DNA from: Oscillospiraceae bacterium
GTDB lineage: Bacteria; Bacillota; Clostridia; Oscillospirales; CAG-272
Length of the DNA: 35,212 bases
Assembly (NCBI GenBank): GCA_015065105.1
Contig: SVQZ01000025.1
Coordinates: 1 to 35,212 of the forward strand
Reading direction: 5' to 3'
Below the pieces are notes generated by a model, which saw only the letters and a list, made by a program, of their open reading frames with translations, ran no database searches and was not told the DNA's origin. Within the stretch, counting starts at the first letter, position 1, and each line of letters opens with the position of its first letter. The translations under genes were made by a program, and so were the position numbers. Shown piece by piece: positions 25,064 to 33,917 of the stretch.

Positions 25064-26755
25064 ATGGCTACTAAAACAAAACAGCCGCTTACATCCAAGC
25101 AGCGTACCAACAGAATAATCATTACAGCTGTTATCGTAACCGTTGCACTTCTTATAGCAAGTATCGGCGGCGCAATTGCTTACTCCAAGTATCTTAACGA
25201 CGGAGGCGCATCAAGAAGACTTATTTCCTTCAAGACCGACCACTATAAGGTTAACAACAGTATGCTCACCTATTTCTATTTCACCGATGCATACAACTAT
25301 TATCAGAACTACGGTGCATATATGTCTTATATGGCGCCCAGCCAGCAGGCTCCCGATATGACAAGCTCTCTTTCCGCACAGTATTATGACTACGGTACCG
25401 ATTCCGGTACACCCCAGACCTGGCATGAGTATCTTTTAAACATGACACTCTCCAACGTTCAGGGTTATCTCTTCTACGCTGAAGAAGCACATGAGAACAA
25501 CTTCAAGTGTGAACTTGACAAACTCGTAAACGAGTATATCGACAACCTCAAGAAGGATGCCAAGTCCAACGGACTCAGCTTGAATGAGCATCTTGAAAAG
25601 TTCTACGGTAATACCGTTAAGGAAAAAGACGTAAGAGCGGCTCTCGAGCTTCAGTATTACGCAAATGAATATCTCAACTCCGTTCAGGAAGATCTTAAGA
25701 GCAAGCTTACCGAGGATGATTTCAATAATTACATCAAGAATAATGCCGACACAGTTAACATGATCGACTACTATTCCTTCTCCTTTGAAACAGAGATCCC
25801 CGAGGATATGTCTCAGGAGGATAAGGACAAGGCTGACGAAGCTAACAAGACCGCGGCAGCAGCTCTTGAAGAGGCACTCAACGCTTCCGAAGATAAAGTT
25901 GCAACCTTCAAGGAATGGGTAAGCACATATCTTACTGAGCAGAACAATCTTAAGGATGAGCCCTTAAGCGAAGATGATCTTAAGACAGAGATCGAAACAA
26001 AGACTACAGAAACTACCAATAAAACCAAGGACGAAAAGAGCGAATTCTCACTTTGGGCATTTGAGGACGGCAGAAGTGCGGGCGAGGTTAAGAATATTAA
26101 CGAAGCAACCGCAAAGCACGTTGTATATCTTCTTACAAATCCTACTCATATCGACGATGACCCCACAAAGAACGTTCGCCATATCCTTATCACAGCCGAC
26201 GAATACGGCTCTGACGAAAAGGCTAAAGCTAAGGCCGAAGAGGTTCTCGAGGAGTACCGTAACGGTAAGGAAAAGTCCGAGGATGCTTTTGATGCTATCG
26301 CTGAAAAGTACAACGAAGACGGTTCCTCCTTCTACGAAAACGTTACCAAGGGTACAATGGTTGAAACCTTTGATGCATGGATTTTTGACGAAGCAAGAGA
26401 GGTTGGCGATACCGATATCGTTAAGACCGAATACGGTTATCACGTAATGTACTTCTCCGGTGACGGCGTTCCTACCTGGAAGTCCAACGCACAGTCCTCC
26501 CTCGTTGAAGAAAAGCTTACAGCTCTCGGTGAAGAGCTTCAGGCTAAGTACGAAGAAGAGCTCGTTGTAGATCAGGATAACCTCTTAAAGATTCCCGATG
26601 CACTTCCCGCATCTGCCTTCAGCGAACCCAAGGAAACCCTTGGCGGCGGTACAACCGCTCCCGCTGAAACAGACCCCGCTGAAACAAACGCTGACGATAC
26701 CTCGGATACAAGCGACACAACCTCTGCTGACACAACCGAAGACACCGCAGCATAA
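25064..26755 (+). CDS. Membrane-anchored parvulin-type peptidyl-prolyl isomerase/foldase
   Basis: A 563-residue extracytoplasmic foldase. The start MATKTKQPL has AAAGGA six bases upstream; an ATG 13 codons earlier lies in the palindrome. A single membrane segment (IIITAVIVTVALLIASIGGA) near residues 16-36 anchors it. It is followed by a helical SurA/PrsA-like N-region (about 45-360) with a long acidic coiled section. The rotamase (PPIC) domain lies at about 368-468: NVRHILITADEYG, AFDAIAEKYNED and TEYGYHVMYFSGD. The C-terminus is a Thr/Asp/Ala/Pro-rich disordered tail. It resembles the PrsA/SurA_N-type proteins of Clostridia; clients are unknown. Confidence 0.85.
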   Translation: MATKTKQPLTSKQRTNRIIITAVIVTVALLIASIGGAIAYSKYLNDGGASRRLISFKTDHYKVNNSMLTYFYFTDAYNYYQNYGAYMSYMAPSQQAPDMTSSLSAQYYDYGTDSGTPQTWHEYLLNMTLSNVQGYLFYAEEAHENNFKCELDKLVNEYIDNLKKDAKSNGLSLNEHLEKFYGNTVKEKDVRAALELQYYANEYLNSVQEDLKSKLTEDDFNNYIKNNADTVNMIDYYSFSFETEIPEDMSQEDKDKADEANKTAAAALEEALNASEDKVATFKEWVSTYLTEQNNLKDEPLSEDDLKTEIETKTTETTNKTKDEKSEFSLWAFEDGRSAGEVKNINEATAKHVVYLLTNPTHIDDDPTKNVRHILITADEYGSDEKAKAKAEEVLEEYRNGKEKSEDAFDAIAEKYNEDGSSFYENVTKGTMVETFDAWIFDEAREVGDTDIVKTEYGYHVMYFSGDGVPTWKSNAQSSLVEEKLTALGEELQAKYEEELVVDQDNLLKIPDALPASAFSEPKETLGGGTTAPAETDPAETNADDTSDTSDTTSADTTEDTAA

Positions 26756-26776
26756 TTTGAACTATAAGAGACCTCT

Positions 26777-26802
26777 CCGCCCCGCGCAAAAACGCGGGGC
26801 GG
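26777..26802 (+). terminator. GC-rich intercistronic hairpin
   Basis: CCGCCCCGCG pairs perfectly with CGCGGGGCGG around CAAAAA. No T-tract follows directly, so it could be a mild attenuator or an mRNA-stabilising hairpin before the aminotransferase gene. Confidence 0.55.
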
Positions 26803-26843
26803 CTTGAGGGTATAAATATCTACTTTTTTACGGAGCACATACA

Positions 26844-28121
26844 ATGGAATACTCAAAATTATCTCCTGTACAGCTTGACGAACTGAAGGCTGTACTTACA
26901 GAAAAATATAATGAATTGAAAGAAAAGAAGCTTAATCTCAACATGGCAAGAGGTATCCTTGCAAAGGAACAGCTTGACCTCACACAGGATATGTTAAGTG
27001 TTCTTAAGAGCAAGGAGGACTGCATCACAGAGGTTGGCACAGACTGCCGTAACTACGGTCTTCTTGACGGTATCCCCGGAGCGAAGAGACTCTTCTCCGA
27101 AATTCTCGGTGTTCCTGCAGAATGCCTTATCATAGGCGGAAATTCAAGCCTTAACCTCATGTACGACACTATTGCAAGAAATATGATCTTCGGTGTTGAA
27201 GAGGAGGACTCCACCCCCTGGGCGGCACAGGGCAAGATCAAATTCCTCTGTCCCTCCCCCGGTTATGACAGGCACTTCTCTATCACACAGAGAATGGGCA
27301 TGGAGCTTATTACCATCGATATGAAGGAAGACGGTCCCGATATGGACCAGGTCGAAAAGCTCGTTTCCGAAGACGAAAGCATCAAGGGTATCTGGTGTGT
27401 ACCCAAATACTCTAACCCCACCGGTATTGTATTCTCTGACGAGGTCATCACAAGATTTGCAAAGCTGCGTCCTAAGGCAAAGGACTTCAGGATCTTCTGG
27501 GATGATGCATATACCATTCACTTCCTTTATGATAATCTCGCAACACAGCCCAATCTTCTTGAAGAAGCAAAAAAATACGGCAACGAAAATATGGTATATA
27601 TTTTCACCTCCACCTCCAAGATATCCTTCCCCGGCTCCGGTGTTTCTGTAATAGCGTCCAGCAAGCACAATATTGAAGCTATTAAGAAGCAGATGTCTGT
27701 TCAAACCATCGGTCACGATAAGCTCAACCAGATGCGTCACGTTAAGTTTTTCGGCACCAAGGAAGGTGTTCTTGAGCAGATGAAGCGCCACGCAGAGATC
27801 ATTGCTCCCAAGTTCAAGCTTGTTGACGATATATTTGAACGTGAGCTTTCGGGTCTCGGTATTGCAAAGTGGTCAAAGCCCGAGGGCGGTTACTTTATCT
27901 CCCTTGATGCCATGGAGGGTACCGCAAAGAGAGTATATGAAATGATGTGCGATCTCGGAGTTAATCTTACTCCCGCAGGTGCTACCTTCCCCTACGGCAA
28001 GGATCCCCGCGACTGTAACCTCCGTATCGCTCCCACATTCCCCCCTCTCAGCGAGCTCGAACAGGCATGTGAGGCTCTCTGTCTTTGCGTTAAGCTTGCA
28101 GCTATCGAAAAGTTAGCATAA
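26844..28121 (+). CDS. Aspartate aminotransferase, subfamily Ic (Aminotran_MocR type)
   Basis: A 425-residue PLP enzyme predicted to exchange the amino group between aspartate and 2-oxoglutarate. It belongs to the subfamily Ic that carries the 'MocR' Pfam label but has no DNA-binding domain. Visible features are LNMARGILAKEQLDL at the N-terminus, RNYGLLDGIPGAKRLF, IGGNSSLNLMYD (PLP phosphate loop), VPKYSNPTGIV, FWDDAYTIHFL and TSTSKISFPGSG with Schiff-base Lys259. Near the C-terminus NLRIAPTFPP supplies the substrate carboxylate Arg. GGAG lies eight bases before the ATG. It follows the foldase by 88 bases and a hairpin, so it may be cotranscribed. Confidence 0.92.
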   Translation: MEYSKLSPVQLDELKAVLTEKYNELKEKKLNLNMARGILAKEQLDLTQDMLSVLKSKEDCITEVGTDCRNYGLLDGIPGAKRLFSEILGVPAECLIIGGNSSLNLMYDTIARNMIFGVEEEDSTPWAAQGKIKFLCPSPGYDRHFSITQRMGMELITIDMKEDGPDMDQVEKLVSEDESIKGIWCVPKYSNPTGIVFSDEVITRFAKLRPKAKDFRIFWDDAYTIHFLYDNLATQPNLLEEAKKYGNENMVYIFTSTSKISFPGSGVSVIASSKHNIEAIKKQMSVQTIGHDKLNQMRHVKFFGTKEGVLEQMKRHAEIIAPKFKLVDDIFERELSGLGIAKWSKPEGGYFISLDAMEGTAKRVYEMMCDLGVNLTPAGATFPYGKDPRDCNLRIAPTFPPLSELEQACEALCLCVKLAAIEKLA

Positions 28122-28130
28122 GCCTACTTT

Positions 28131-28219
28131 GCGGGCGCCGGCCCGCACCGATGATCGGGCTTGAACCTTGCATAAGCTTGTTTCTTCAGTACCCGAAGTA
28201 CAGCAATTTCCTATATATC
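28131..28219 (-). repeat. Dispersed GC-rich palindromic repeat, copy D
   Basis: On the minus strand: ATTGCTGTACTTCGGGTACT, then CAAGCCCGATC and GTGCGGGCCGGCGCCCGC. The order and terminal hairpin match the copies at 8.4 and 9.8 kb. It sits between the aminotransferase and a terminator. Confidence 0.6.
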
Positions 28220-28220
28220 A

Positions 28221-28258
28221 AAAACAGCCGTTACCCGAGCCCGGGTAACGGCTGTTTT
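28221..28258. terminator. Strong bidirectional terminator
   Basis: A 17-base perfect stem (AAAACAGCCGTTACCCG) with a four-base loop and a T-run on the plus strand. It separates convergent genes. Confidence 0.93.
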
Positions 28259-28282
28259 GTTCTTTTACGATAATACTACTTA

Positions 28283-29434
28283 TTAATTTACTCTTGTGAG
28301 CTTTGCGCCCTTATATCCCTCGCAAACACCGTTTGCCTTTGTGAATTTGAAAACATCATCGTTTTCCGAATCGGGGACTATTGTCAAGCTGTCCTTATTT
28401 ATTGTAAGAGTATTTGTATCGGCATCCATGGTATATTCTGCATTTTCCACAAGCACATACCTGCCGTCCGAATCAACGAAGCCGTCTATGAGAGCGCTTA
28501 CGTCAAGCTCGGGGATCATAAGCTTTACCGCCGTTTTCCATGCAGACTTTATGTACGGGGGATTTTCCTTGATATAGTTCTTTGCATCCTCTCTTGAATC
28601 AAGCTCATATGCCAGCATTATTACGTCATACAAAAGCTCGTCATTTGAGTCAAGCCCCTTTTTAAGGTCGTCAAGATAATCGGGAGCGGCACTCTTAAGA
28701 TCGTCGGCAAGAGTGTATATACTTACCTTTCCGTTATCAAAGGTAAAATAGCCCTTCACCTTTACACTTGAATTAAAGCCTGTGGGAAGGTCGTCTATAC
28801 CGTTTGCCTCAAGCACCTTAAGAAGGTTCACCTTACCCTGCCATGTGCCCTGAAGCCTTTGATCGCTCATTACAGAGGAATCATGCCATTGTGCCTTGAA
28901 TACCGCATCAGCCTCAACCTCAAGAGAGGGGTCATATACAAGGTCAAGCTCTTCGCAATACCATTCATAGAAGAAATAGTCTGATTTTTCAACCTCGGGA
29001 GGATTTTTTATTAGCTCCTCATATATCTGACCCTCGTCGAATATATAGCTGTATTCGCCGTCCTTTATGAATTCACCGCCATTAGCATCAAAGCTTACGG
29101 TATATTGCTTTTTCCATTTTGCGGTGAATATAATATCAACGGAGGTCTTGTTCTTTGCATTGTATTCTGTTTCGCCGTTAAACCATCCCACGAAAACAAA
29201 GCCCTCTTTTTCGGCAGTTGGAGCCTTTTTAATAAAGTCTCCGAAGGGTTCGCTTTCCTCTACGGTATATTTAGCTTTTCCCTTTACGATCTCACCTCCG
29301 TTGGCATCGAATCGTACGGTATAGGTATCTACATCCTTATTCTCTTCCTTATCATCCTTTTTGCAGCCTGCAAAGGAGGATACAAGCATTAATACCGAGA
29401 GTAAAAGAGAAAGTATTTTAAGATATCTTTTCAT
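28283..29434 (-). CDS. Lipoprotein with two InlB B-type (Listeria-Bacteroides) repeats
   Basis: A 383-residue lipoprotein. The start is the ATG at 29434, with AAGGAG six bases upstream; the 37 codons further up belong to the promoter region. The signal peptide ends in FAGC with Cys24 lipidated. Two beta-grasp InlB-B repeats follow: YTVRFDANGGE to FVFVGWF to FTAKW, and YTVSFDANGGE to YFFYEWY to FKAQW (about residues 36-175). The remaining 200 residues contain LQGTWQGKVNLLK and a beta-rich domain of lipocalin-like look, which I cannot assign. It is probably an adhesive or ligand-binding surface protein. It has a consensus promoter and is divergent from the GH2 gene. Confidence 0.82.
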   Translation of the reverse strand: MKRYLKILSLLLSVLMLVSSFAGCKKDDKEENKDVDTYTVRFDANGGEIVKGKAKYTVEESEPFGDFIKKAPTAEKEGFVFVGWFNGETEYNAKNKTSVDIIFTAKWKKQYTVSFDANGGEFIKDGEYSYIFDEGQIYEELIKNPPEVEKSDYFFYEWYCEELDLVYDPSLEVEADAVFKAQWHDSSVMSDQRLQGTWQGKVNLLKVLEANGIDDLPTGFNSSVKVKGYFTFDNGKVSIYTLADDLKSAAPDYLDDLKKGLDSNDELLYDVIMLAYELDSREDAKNYIKENPPYIKSAWKTAVKLMIPELDVSALIDGFVDSDGRYVLVENAEYTMDADTNTLTINKDSLTIVPDSENDDVFKFTKANGVCEGYKGAKLTRVN

Positions 29435-29462
29435 ACCATGCTCCTTGTTTCTGTTTTTATTT

Positions 29463-29491
29463 ATTATAGCATAACGAAAAAAGGGTGTCAA
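29463..29491 (-). promoter_or_regulatory. Perfect-consensus sigma-A promoter for the InlB-repeat lipoprotein
   Basis: TTGACA and TATAAT with a 17-base spacer on the minus strand, 28 bases before the ATG at 29434. It is the best promoter in the window. Confidence 0.92.
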
Positions 29492-29501
29492 TATTCGTCT
29501 A

Positions 29502-29530
29502 TTGCATTTTGGAGATAATTCGGGTATAAT
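29502..29530 (+). promoter_or_regulatory. Sigma-A promoter for the GH2 gene
   Basis: TTGCAT and TATAAT with a 17-base spacer, 28 bases before the ATG at 29559. It is back to back with the lipoprotein promoter; the -35 boxes are ten bases apart. Confidence 0.88.
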
Positions 29531-29558
29531 AGAATAAAAGGTCACAAAGGAGCGTAAA

Positions 29559-31295
29559 ATGATGAGAAACGAATATCCAAAGCCTCAGATGCAGAGAGAA
29601 AACTGGGTCTGCCTGAACGGCGAATGGGATTTTACCTACGATAATTCAAGAACGGGTATAGAGCGTGAGCTTTATAAGGCAGAAGCCTTCGATATGAAGA
29701 TAAACCTGCCCTTCTGTCCTCAAAGCAAGCTTTCCGGAATTGAAAATAAGGATTTCATATACGGAGTTTGGTACACAAGGAGCTTTACTACCCCCGAGGA
29801 ATGGCAGAATAAAGGCAGACGTACCTTTTTGCATATCGGTGCCTGCGACTATTACAGCATTGTATATATAAACGGAGAAAAGGTCGGCTTTCACCGCGGA
29901 GGTATGGTGTCGTTTTCCTTTGACATTACCGCTTATCTTACAAAAGGCGAAAACCGTGTAACTGTTTTTGCCGCAGATGATGAAAGAAGCGAGGAGACTC
30001 CCAGCGGCAAGCAGGCAATGGACTACTATCCCGTTGGTTCGATGTACACCCGTACCACGGGCATATGGCAGACGGTATGGCTTGAAAACACGCCCGATGC
30101 ATACATAAAAAGTATAAAAATGACCCCGAATGCCAAAGAGGGCGAGCTTTTGGTTGAGGTAAAAACAGAAAATGCCGAGGATATGACCTTGAGCTGTAAG
30201 GCAAGCTTCAAGGGTGAGGAAATGGCAAAGACAGAAAAGGTGATACCCTGGGATCATACCGCCTTTACCCTTAATTTAAAGGAAAAGCATTTATGGGACG
30301 TGGATAAACCCAGCCTTTATGATATTGAGTTCACTTTAGGGGAAGATAAGGTTAAAAGTTATTTCGGGCTTCGTGATATCGCCCTTAAAAACGGCGTTAC
30401 CTACCTTAACGGCAAGCCCGTTTTCCAACGTCTTATTCTCGATCAGGGCTTCTATCCCGACGGGGTTTACACAGCTCCCTCCGACAAAGACCTTTACAGA
30501 GATATCCTTCTGGCAAAGGAAAACGGCTTCAACGGTGCAAGACTTCATATGAAGGTATTTGAGGAACGTTTTCTCTACCATTGCGACCGTCTCGGTTATC
30601 TTGTCTGGTGTGAATACCCCGGTTGGGGGTTAGCTACCGGCGACGGAGCTGTTTCCTACAGAAATATGGCATCGGAATGGTTCAACGCAGTTATGAGGGA
30701 TTACAATCACCCTGCAATTATCGGTTGGTGTCCTCTCAACGAAACGGGTCATAACGTTGACGTTGAATTTGTGCGCCATCTTTACGAAACCACCAAGGCT
30801 TACGACCCTACCCGTCTTTTTATCGGTGTTTCCGGCTTCCATCACGTAGAGGGCTGCTACGATATGCTCGACTGCCACGATTACAATCAGGATCCCAAGT
30901 CATTTAAAGAAAGATACGCGCCTTTAAACGAGGGAAAGGAATGTGAATATATCCACGAATATCTTTACAAACAGCCAGTCCGGGAAAAGTCCTCAAAGCT
31001 ATGTTTTGTGAGTGAATACGGCGGAGCTGCATGGGTTACCGAAAAGGATAACGGGGATAAAAAGGATTGGGGCTACGGAAACGCTCCCAAGACCATAGAG
31101 GAGTTTTACGAGCGTTACCGACTTCTGACCGATGCACTTCTTGATAATAAAGGTATTTCCGCATTCTGTTATACCCAGCTTTACGATATTGAATTAGAGG
31201 TAAACGGACTTTACACCTATGACCGCAAGCCAAAATTCGATTCGGAAGTAATAAGAAAAATAACCGCCAGAAAAGCAGCGGTAGAAAAGGATTAA
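29559..31295 (+). CDS. Glycoside hydrolase family 2 protein (beta-galactosidase/beta-glucuronidase type)
   Basis: A 578-residue cytoplasmic GH2 enzyme without signal peptide. The sugar-binding jelly roll (about 1-185) has LNGEWDF and HIGACDYYSIVYINGEKVG, then GIWQTVWLE. The immunoglobulin-like middle domain is at about 186-275. The TIM barrel follows: GARLHMKVFEERFLYHCDRL, GWCPLNETG with acid/base Glu395, and FVSEYGG with nucleophile Glu486. It is shorter than LacZ and lacks its extra C-terminal domains, resembling beta-glucuronidase or small beta-galactosidases. The exact sugar cannot be decided. AAGGAG lies six bases before the ATG; a second ATG follows directly. Confidence 0.92.
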   Translation: MMRNEYPKPQMQRENWVCLNGEWDFTYDNSRTGIERELYKAEAFDMKINLPFCPQSKLSGIENKDFIYGVWYTRSFTTPEEWQNKGRRTFLHIGACDYYSIVYINGEKVGFHRGGMVSFSFDITAYLTKGENRVTVFAADDERSEETPSGKQAMDYYPVGSMYTRTTGIWQTVWLENTPDAYIKSIKMTPNAKEGELLVEVKTENAEDMTLSCKASFKGEEMAKTEKVIPWDHTAFTLNLKEKHLWDVDKPSLYDIEFTLGEDKVKSYFGLRDIALKNGVTYLNGKPVFQRLILDQGFYPDGVYTAPSDKDLYRDILLAKENGFNGARLHMKVFEERFLYHCDRLGYLVWCEYPGWGLATGDGAVSYRNMASEWFNAVMRDYNHPAIIGWCPLNETGHNVDVEFVRHLYETTKAYDPTRLFIGVSGFHHVEGCYDMLDCHDYNQDPKSFKERYAPLNEGKECEYIHEYLYKQPVREKSSKLCFVSEYGGAAWVTEKDNGDKKDWGYGNAPKTIEEFYERYRLLTDALLDNKGISAFCYTQLYDIELEVNGLYTYDRKPKFDSEVIRKITARKAAVEKD

Positions 31296-31318
31296 AGCAA
31301 GGCGAAAGCCTTGCTTTA
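31293..31318. terminator. Hairpin that contains both stop codons of convergent genes
   Basis: TAAAGCAAGGC pairs perfectly with GCCTTGCTTTA around a GAAA tetraloop. The TAA at 31293-31295 ends the GH2 gene, and the TTA at 31316-31318 is the stop of the MBL gene on the other strand. A T-run follows on the plus strand. Confidence 0.88.
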
Positions 31319-32191
31319 GTATTTTTTCCAAAGAAGCATATTTTCTTCAAATATTATCTCAAGCTCACCCTTTTCCTTAAGATATGAAAGATATGAGCGT
31401 ACAGTTGAGCCAACAAGACAGTACTGCTCAAAGGTCATTTTCAGGCTATATTCGTAAAAGAGCTTTTGGAGTATTGCTTCAAAGCAGATCGGCTCCTTGC
31501 AGATATCGGTTATCCTTTCGGCTATCTCGGTTACCTTATCGATATTATATTGCGCAAGCTCGGAAATATCCTCGCAGGCGTCGGCATGGGAGGGCACGAA
31601 AAGCTCTGCCTTAATACTCTTTACATTTTCAAGAGTATTAAGATAAGCTTCAACATCATAAATAAAGCCAATGCCGTATTTATCAAGGGTTTCCTTACTT
31701 GAAAGACAGTCTGCAAGATAGACAACGTTTTCATATCTGAAGCCAACCATATCAAAGAAATGACCGGGGAGAGGAATCAGCTCCATACCCTTTGGCAATA
31801 CGTCCCCGGTCAAGGGAAGGCAGCCGCTTTCCTGCGCCATCAAAAACTTATGCCGAAGCTCCTTTGAGGGATAACCTCCGTAGAGGAAGGAAGGCTCAAG
31901 GATGGGATGGTTTGTAAAATCGCACTCTATTCCGGGAGCGTATATCTTACAGCCTGTCTGTGACTGAAGATATTTGTTTCCTCCTATATGGTCGGCATTG
32001 GAATGAGTATTGTATATCGCCTTAAGGCTCCAACCCTTTGAATCAAGTATCTGTCTTATCCTTCTGCCCGCATCCTTGTCGTTGCCGCTGTCGATAAGAC
32101 ATACCTCATTTTCATCGGTTTTAATAAGTCCTATCTTTGCAGGGCTTTGAATATAATAACAGTTTTCGGTAAGCTGTACAAGCTCGTACAT
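31316..32191 (-). CDS. MBL-fold metallo-hydrolase with winged-helix C-terminus
   Basis: A 291-residue metallo-beta-lactamase-fold protein. The metal site motifs are THSNADHIGG, where the usual HxHxDH has Asn for the second His, then PLPGHFFDMVG, YLADCL and FVPSHAD. The residues after about 230 (CFEAILQKLFYEY, then QYCLVGSTVRSYLSYLKEKGELE) look like the helical winged domain common in this branch of hydrolases. The substrate is unknown. GGAGGA ahead of the ATG overlaps the end of sulP, one base upstream, so it is cotranscribed with that transporter. Confidence 0.85.
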   Translation of the reverse strand: MYELVQLTENCYYIQSPAKIGLIKTDENEVCLIDSGNDKDAGRRIRQILDSKGWSLKAIYNTHSNADHIGGNKYLQSQTGCKIYAPGIECDFTNHPILEPSFLYGGYPSKELRHKFLMAQESGCLPLTGDVLPKGMELIPLPGHFFDMVGFRYENVVYLADCLSSKETLDKYGIGFIYDVEAYLNTLENVKSIKAELFVPSHADACEDISELAQYNIDKVTEIAERITDICKEPICFEAILQKLFYEYSLKMTFEQYCLVGSTVRSYLSYLKEKGELEIIFEENMLLWKKY

Positions 32192-32192
32192 T

Positions 32193-33851
32193 TTATTCCT
32201 CCGTTTTTCTTGCGTATGAAAGAGCTCCGTCTATATGAGCAAAGAATCTTTCCTTACCTAATTTACCGTAAAGACCTGATTTCTTAAGCACCTTCATGGG
32301 TTGGTCATTCACGTGGGAGAATATAAGCTTCACGTTTCTTGCCTCGCAGTTTTTATATATCTGCGTAAGGGAGTTCATGGCAGACTGGTCGAGGGCGGGA
32401 ACACTTCTCATTCTGAGAATGAGATATTCGGTGTTCTCATTAAGAGATATATTAAGTATTTTATCAGCCGCTCCGAAGAACATAGGTCCGCTTACTTCAT
32501 ATACCAAAACGTTATTGGGAACGTTTCTGCTCTCAATGCTGTCGGGGTCGCTTTCAGGCGCTATGGCAACGTAGCTTTCGTCACTCATGCGTTTCATAAA
32601 GAATACTACTGCCAGGCCCATACCAACCGCAATTGCAACAACAAGGTCGAATGCAACGGTCAGTATAAAGGTTACTACCATAACGAATATATCGCTCTTG
32701 GGCGCGGTCTTTACTATATGCACAAACTTCTTCCACTCGCTCATGTTATAGGCTACCATGAAAAGTATTGCCGCAATACAGGGCATGGGAATAAGTCCTG
32801 CCAAAGGCATAAGCAGAAGAATAACTATAAGAAGCACTACGGCGTGTACCATACCTGCAACGGGTGTTCTGCCGCCGTTCTTCGCGTTTGCCGCCGTTCT
32901 TGCAATTGCACCGGTAGCGGGAATACCTCCGAAGAGAACGGAAGCTATATTACCGCAACCCTGTGCCACCAATTCAGCGTTGGAATTATGCTTGGAATTT
33001 ACCATTGTATCTGCAACAACGCAGGATAAAAGCGATTCTATAGCCGCAAGTATTGCTATGGTAAATGCATCGGGAATAAGGGATACCACCTTTTCAAAGC
33101 TCAGATCCATACCGCTGAGAGCGAACTTGGGAAGGCCTGCAGGAATGGTGTAAAGCTCCTCTATAGTGCTTACACCTTCACCGAGTCCCGGAATAAACTT
33201 CACCATCAAAACGCTCACCACAACCGCAACAAGAGAGGGAGGAACGCGTTTTTCTATCCTGGGGTAAATAATAAGTATTGCAAGACATACCGCACCCACC
33301 AAAAGTGCCTGCCAGCTGAAGGTGTCGGCAACGGCAATATTGGCCTCTATCTTCTCGATAGCCTCAATGGGAGCATGCTCTATTCTGCCCGTATAATCAA
33401 GACCGAGAAAATCCTTGATCTGTCCGATAAGAATCGTCACGGCAATACCGGCGGTAAAACCTACGGTTATGGTGTTGGGGATGAATTTAATAAGGCTGCC
33501 GAGCTTGAATACACCCATAAGAATGAGCACGATGCCCGCAATTACAGTTGCGATAATAAGTCCGTCCATACCCTTGCTTGCAACTATACCCGCAACGATA
33601 GTAGCAAATGCGGCGGTAGGGCCTGCTATCTGAATTCGGCTTCCGCCCAAAAATGATACTACAAAGCCTGCCGCGATTGCTGTATATATACCGCATTCGG
33701 GATTAACTCCCGAGGCTATTGCCAAGGCTATAGACAAAGGAAGCGCAATAATTGCAACTATAATACCCGCAATAACGTCCTTTAAAAACTGACCCTTGCT
33801 ATAGGTTTTCATTACCGAAAAAAATTTCGGCTTTAAATAAAATCCTTTCAC
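32193..33851 (-). CDS. SulP-family anion transporter with STAS domain
   Basis: A polytopic transporter of the SulP/SLC26 family (sulfate, bicarbonate or other anion). I start it at the GTG at 33851 (VKGFYLKPKFFSVMK), because AAGGAG lies seven bases upstream; the ATG eleven codons earlier overlaps the promoter -10. It has 552 residues. Motifs are FLKDVIAGIIVAIIALPLSI at the first membrane helix, GFVVSFLGGSRIQIAGPTAA, FIPNTITVGFTAGIAV and AARTAANAKNGGRTPVAG. The cytoplasmic STAS domain is at about 445-545 (LVYEVSGPMFFGAADKI to VPALDQSAMNSL). The neighbouring MBL gene does not resolve the substrate. Confidence 0.93.
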   Translation of the reverse strand: MKGFYLKPKFFSVMKTYSKGQFLKDVIAGIIVAIIALPLSIALAIASGVNPECGIYTAIAAGFVVSFLGGSRIQIAGPTAAFATIVAGIVASKGMDGLIIATVIAGIVLILMGVFKLGSLIKFIPNTITVGFTAGIAVTILIGQIKDFLGLDYTGRIEHAPIEAIEKIEANIAVADTFSWQALLVGAVCLAILIIYPRIEKRVPPSLVAVVVSVLMVKFIPGLGEGVSTIEELYTIPAGLPKFALSGMDLSFEKVVSLIPDAFTIAILAAIESLLSCVVADTMVNSKHNSNAELVAQGCGNIASVLFGGIPATGAIARTAANAKNGGRTPVAGMVHAVVLLIVILLLMPLAGLIPMPCIAAILFMVAYNMSEWKKFVHIVKTAPKSDIFVMVVTFILTVAFDLVVAIAVGMGLAVVFFMKRMSDESYVAIAPESDPDSIESRNVPNNVLVYEVSGPMFFGAADKILNISLNENTEYLILRMRSVPALDQSAMNSLTQIYKNCEARNVKLIFSHVNDQPMKVLKKSGLYGKLGKERFFAHIDGALSYARKTEE

Positions 33852-33886
33852 TCTTTTTCTCCTTACATCTAAATTAAACGTCAATT

Positions 33887-33915
33887 ATAATAGCATATTT
33901 CGGCGGCTATGTCAA
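33887..33915 (-). promoter_or_regulatory. Sigma-A promoter for sulP and the MBL gene
   Basis: TTGACA and TATTAT with a 17-base spacer on the minus strand, just downstream of the pnuC stop and 36 bases before the sulP GTG. Confidence 0.88.
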
Positions 33916-33917
33916 TA

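Noticed and set aside
26844-28121. MocR-type transcription factor
   Set aside because: No N-terminal winged-helix domain is present; the protein is a stand-alone aminotransferase of subfamily Ic.
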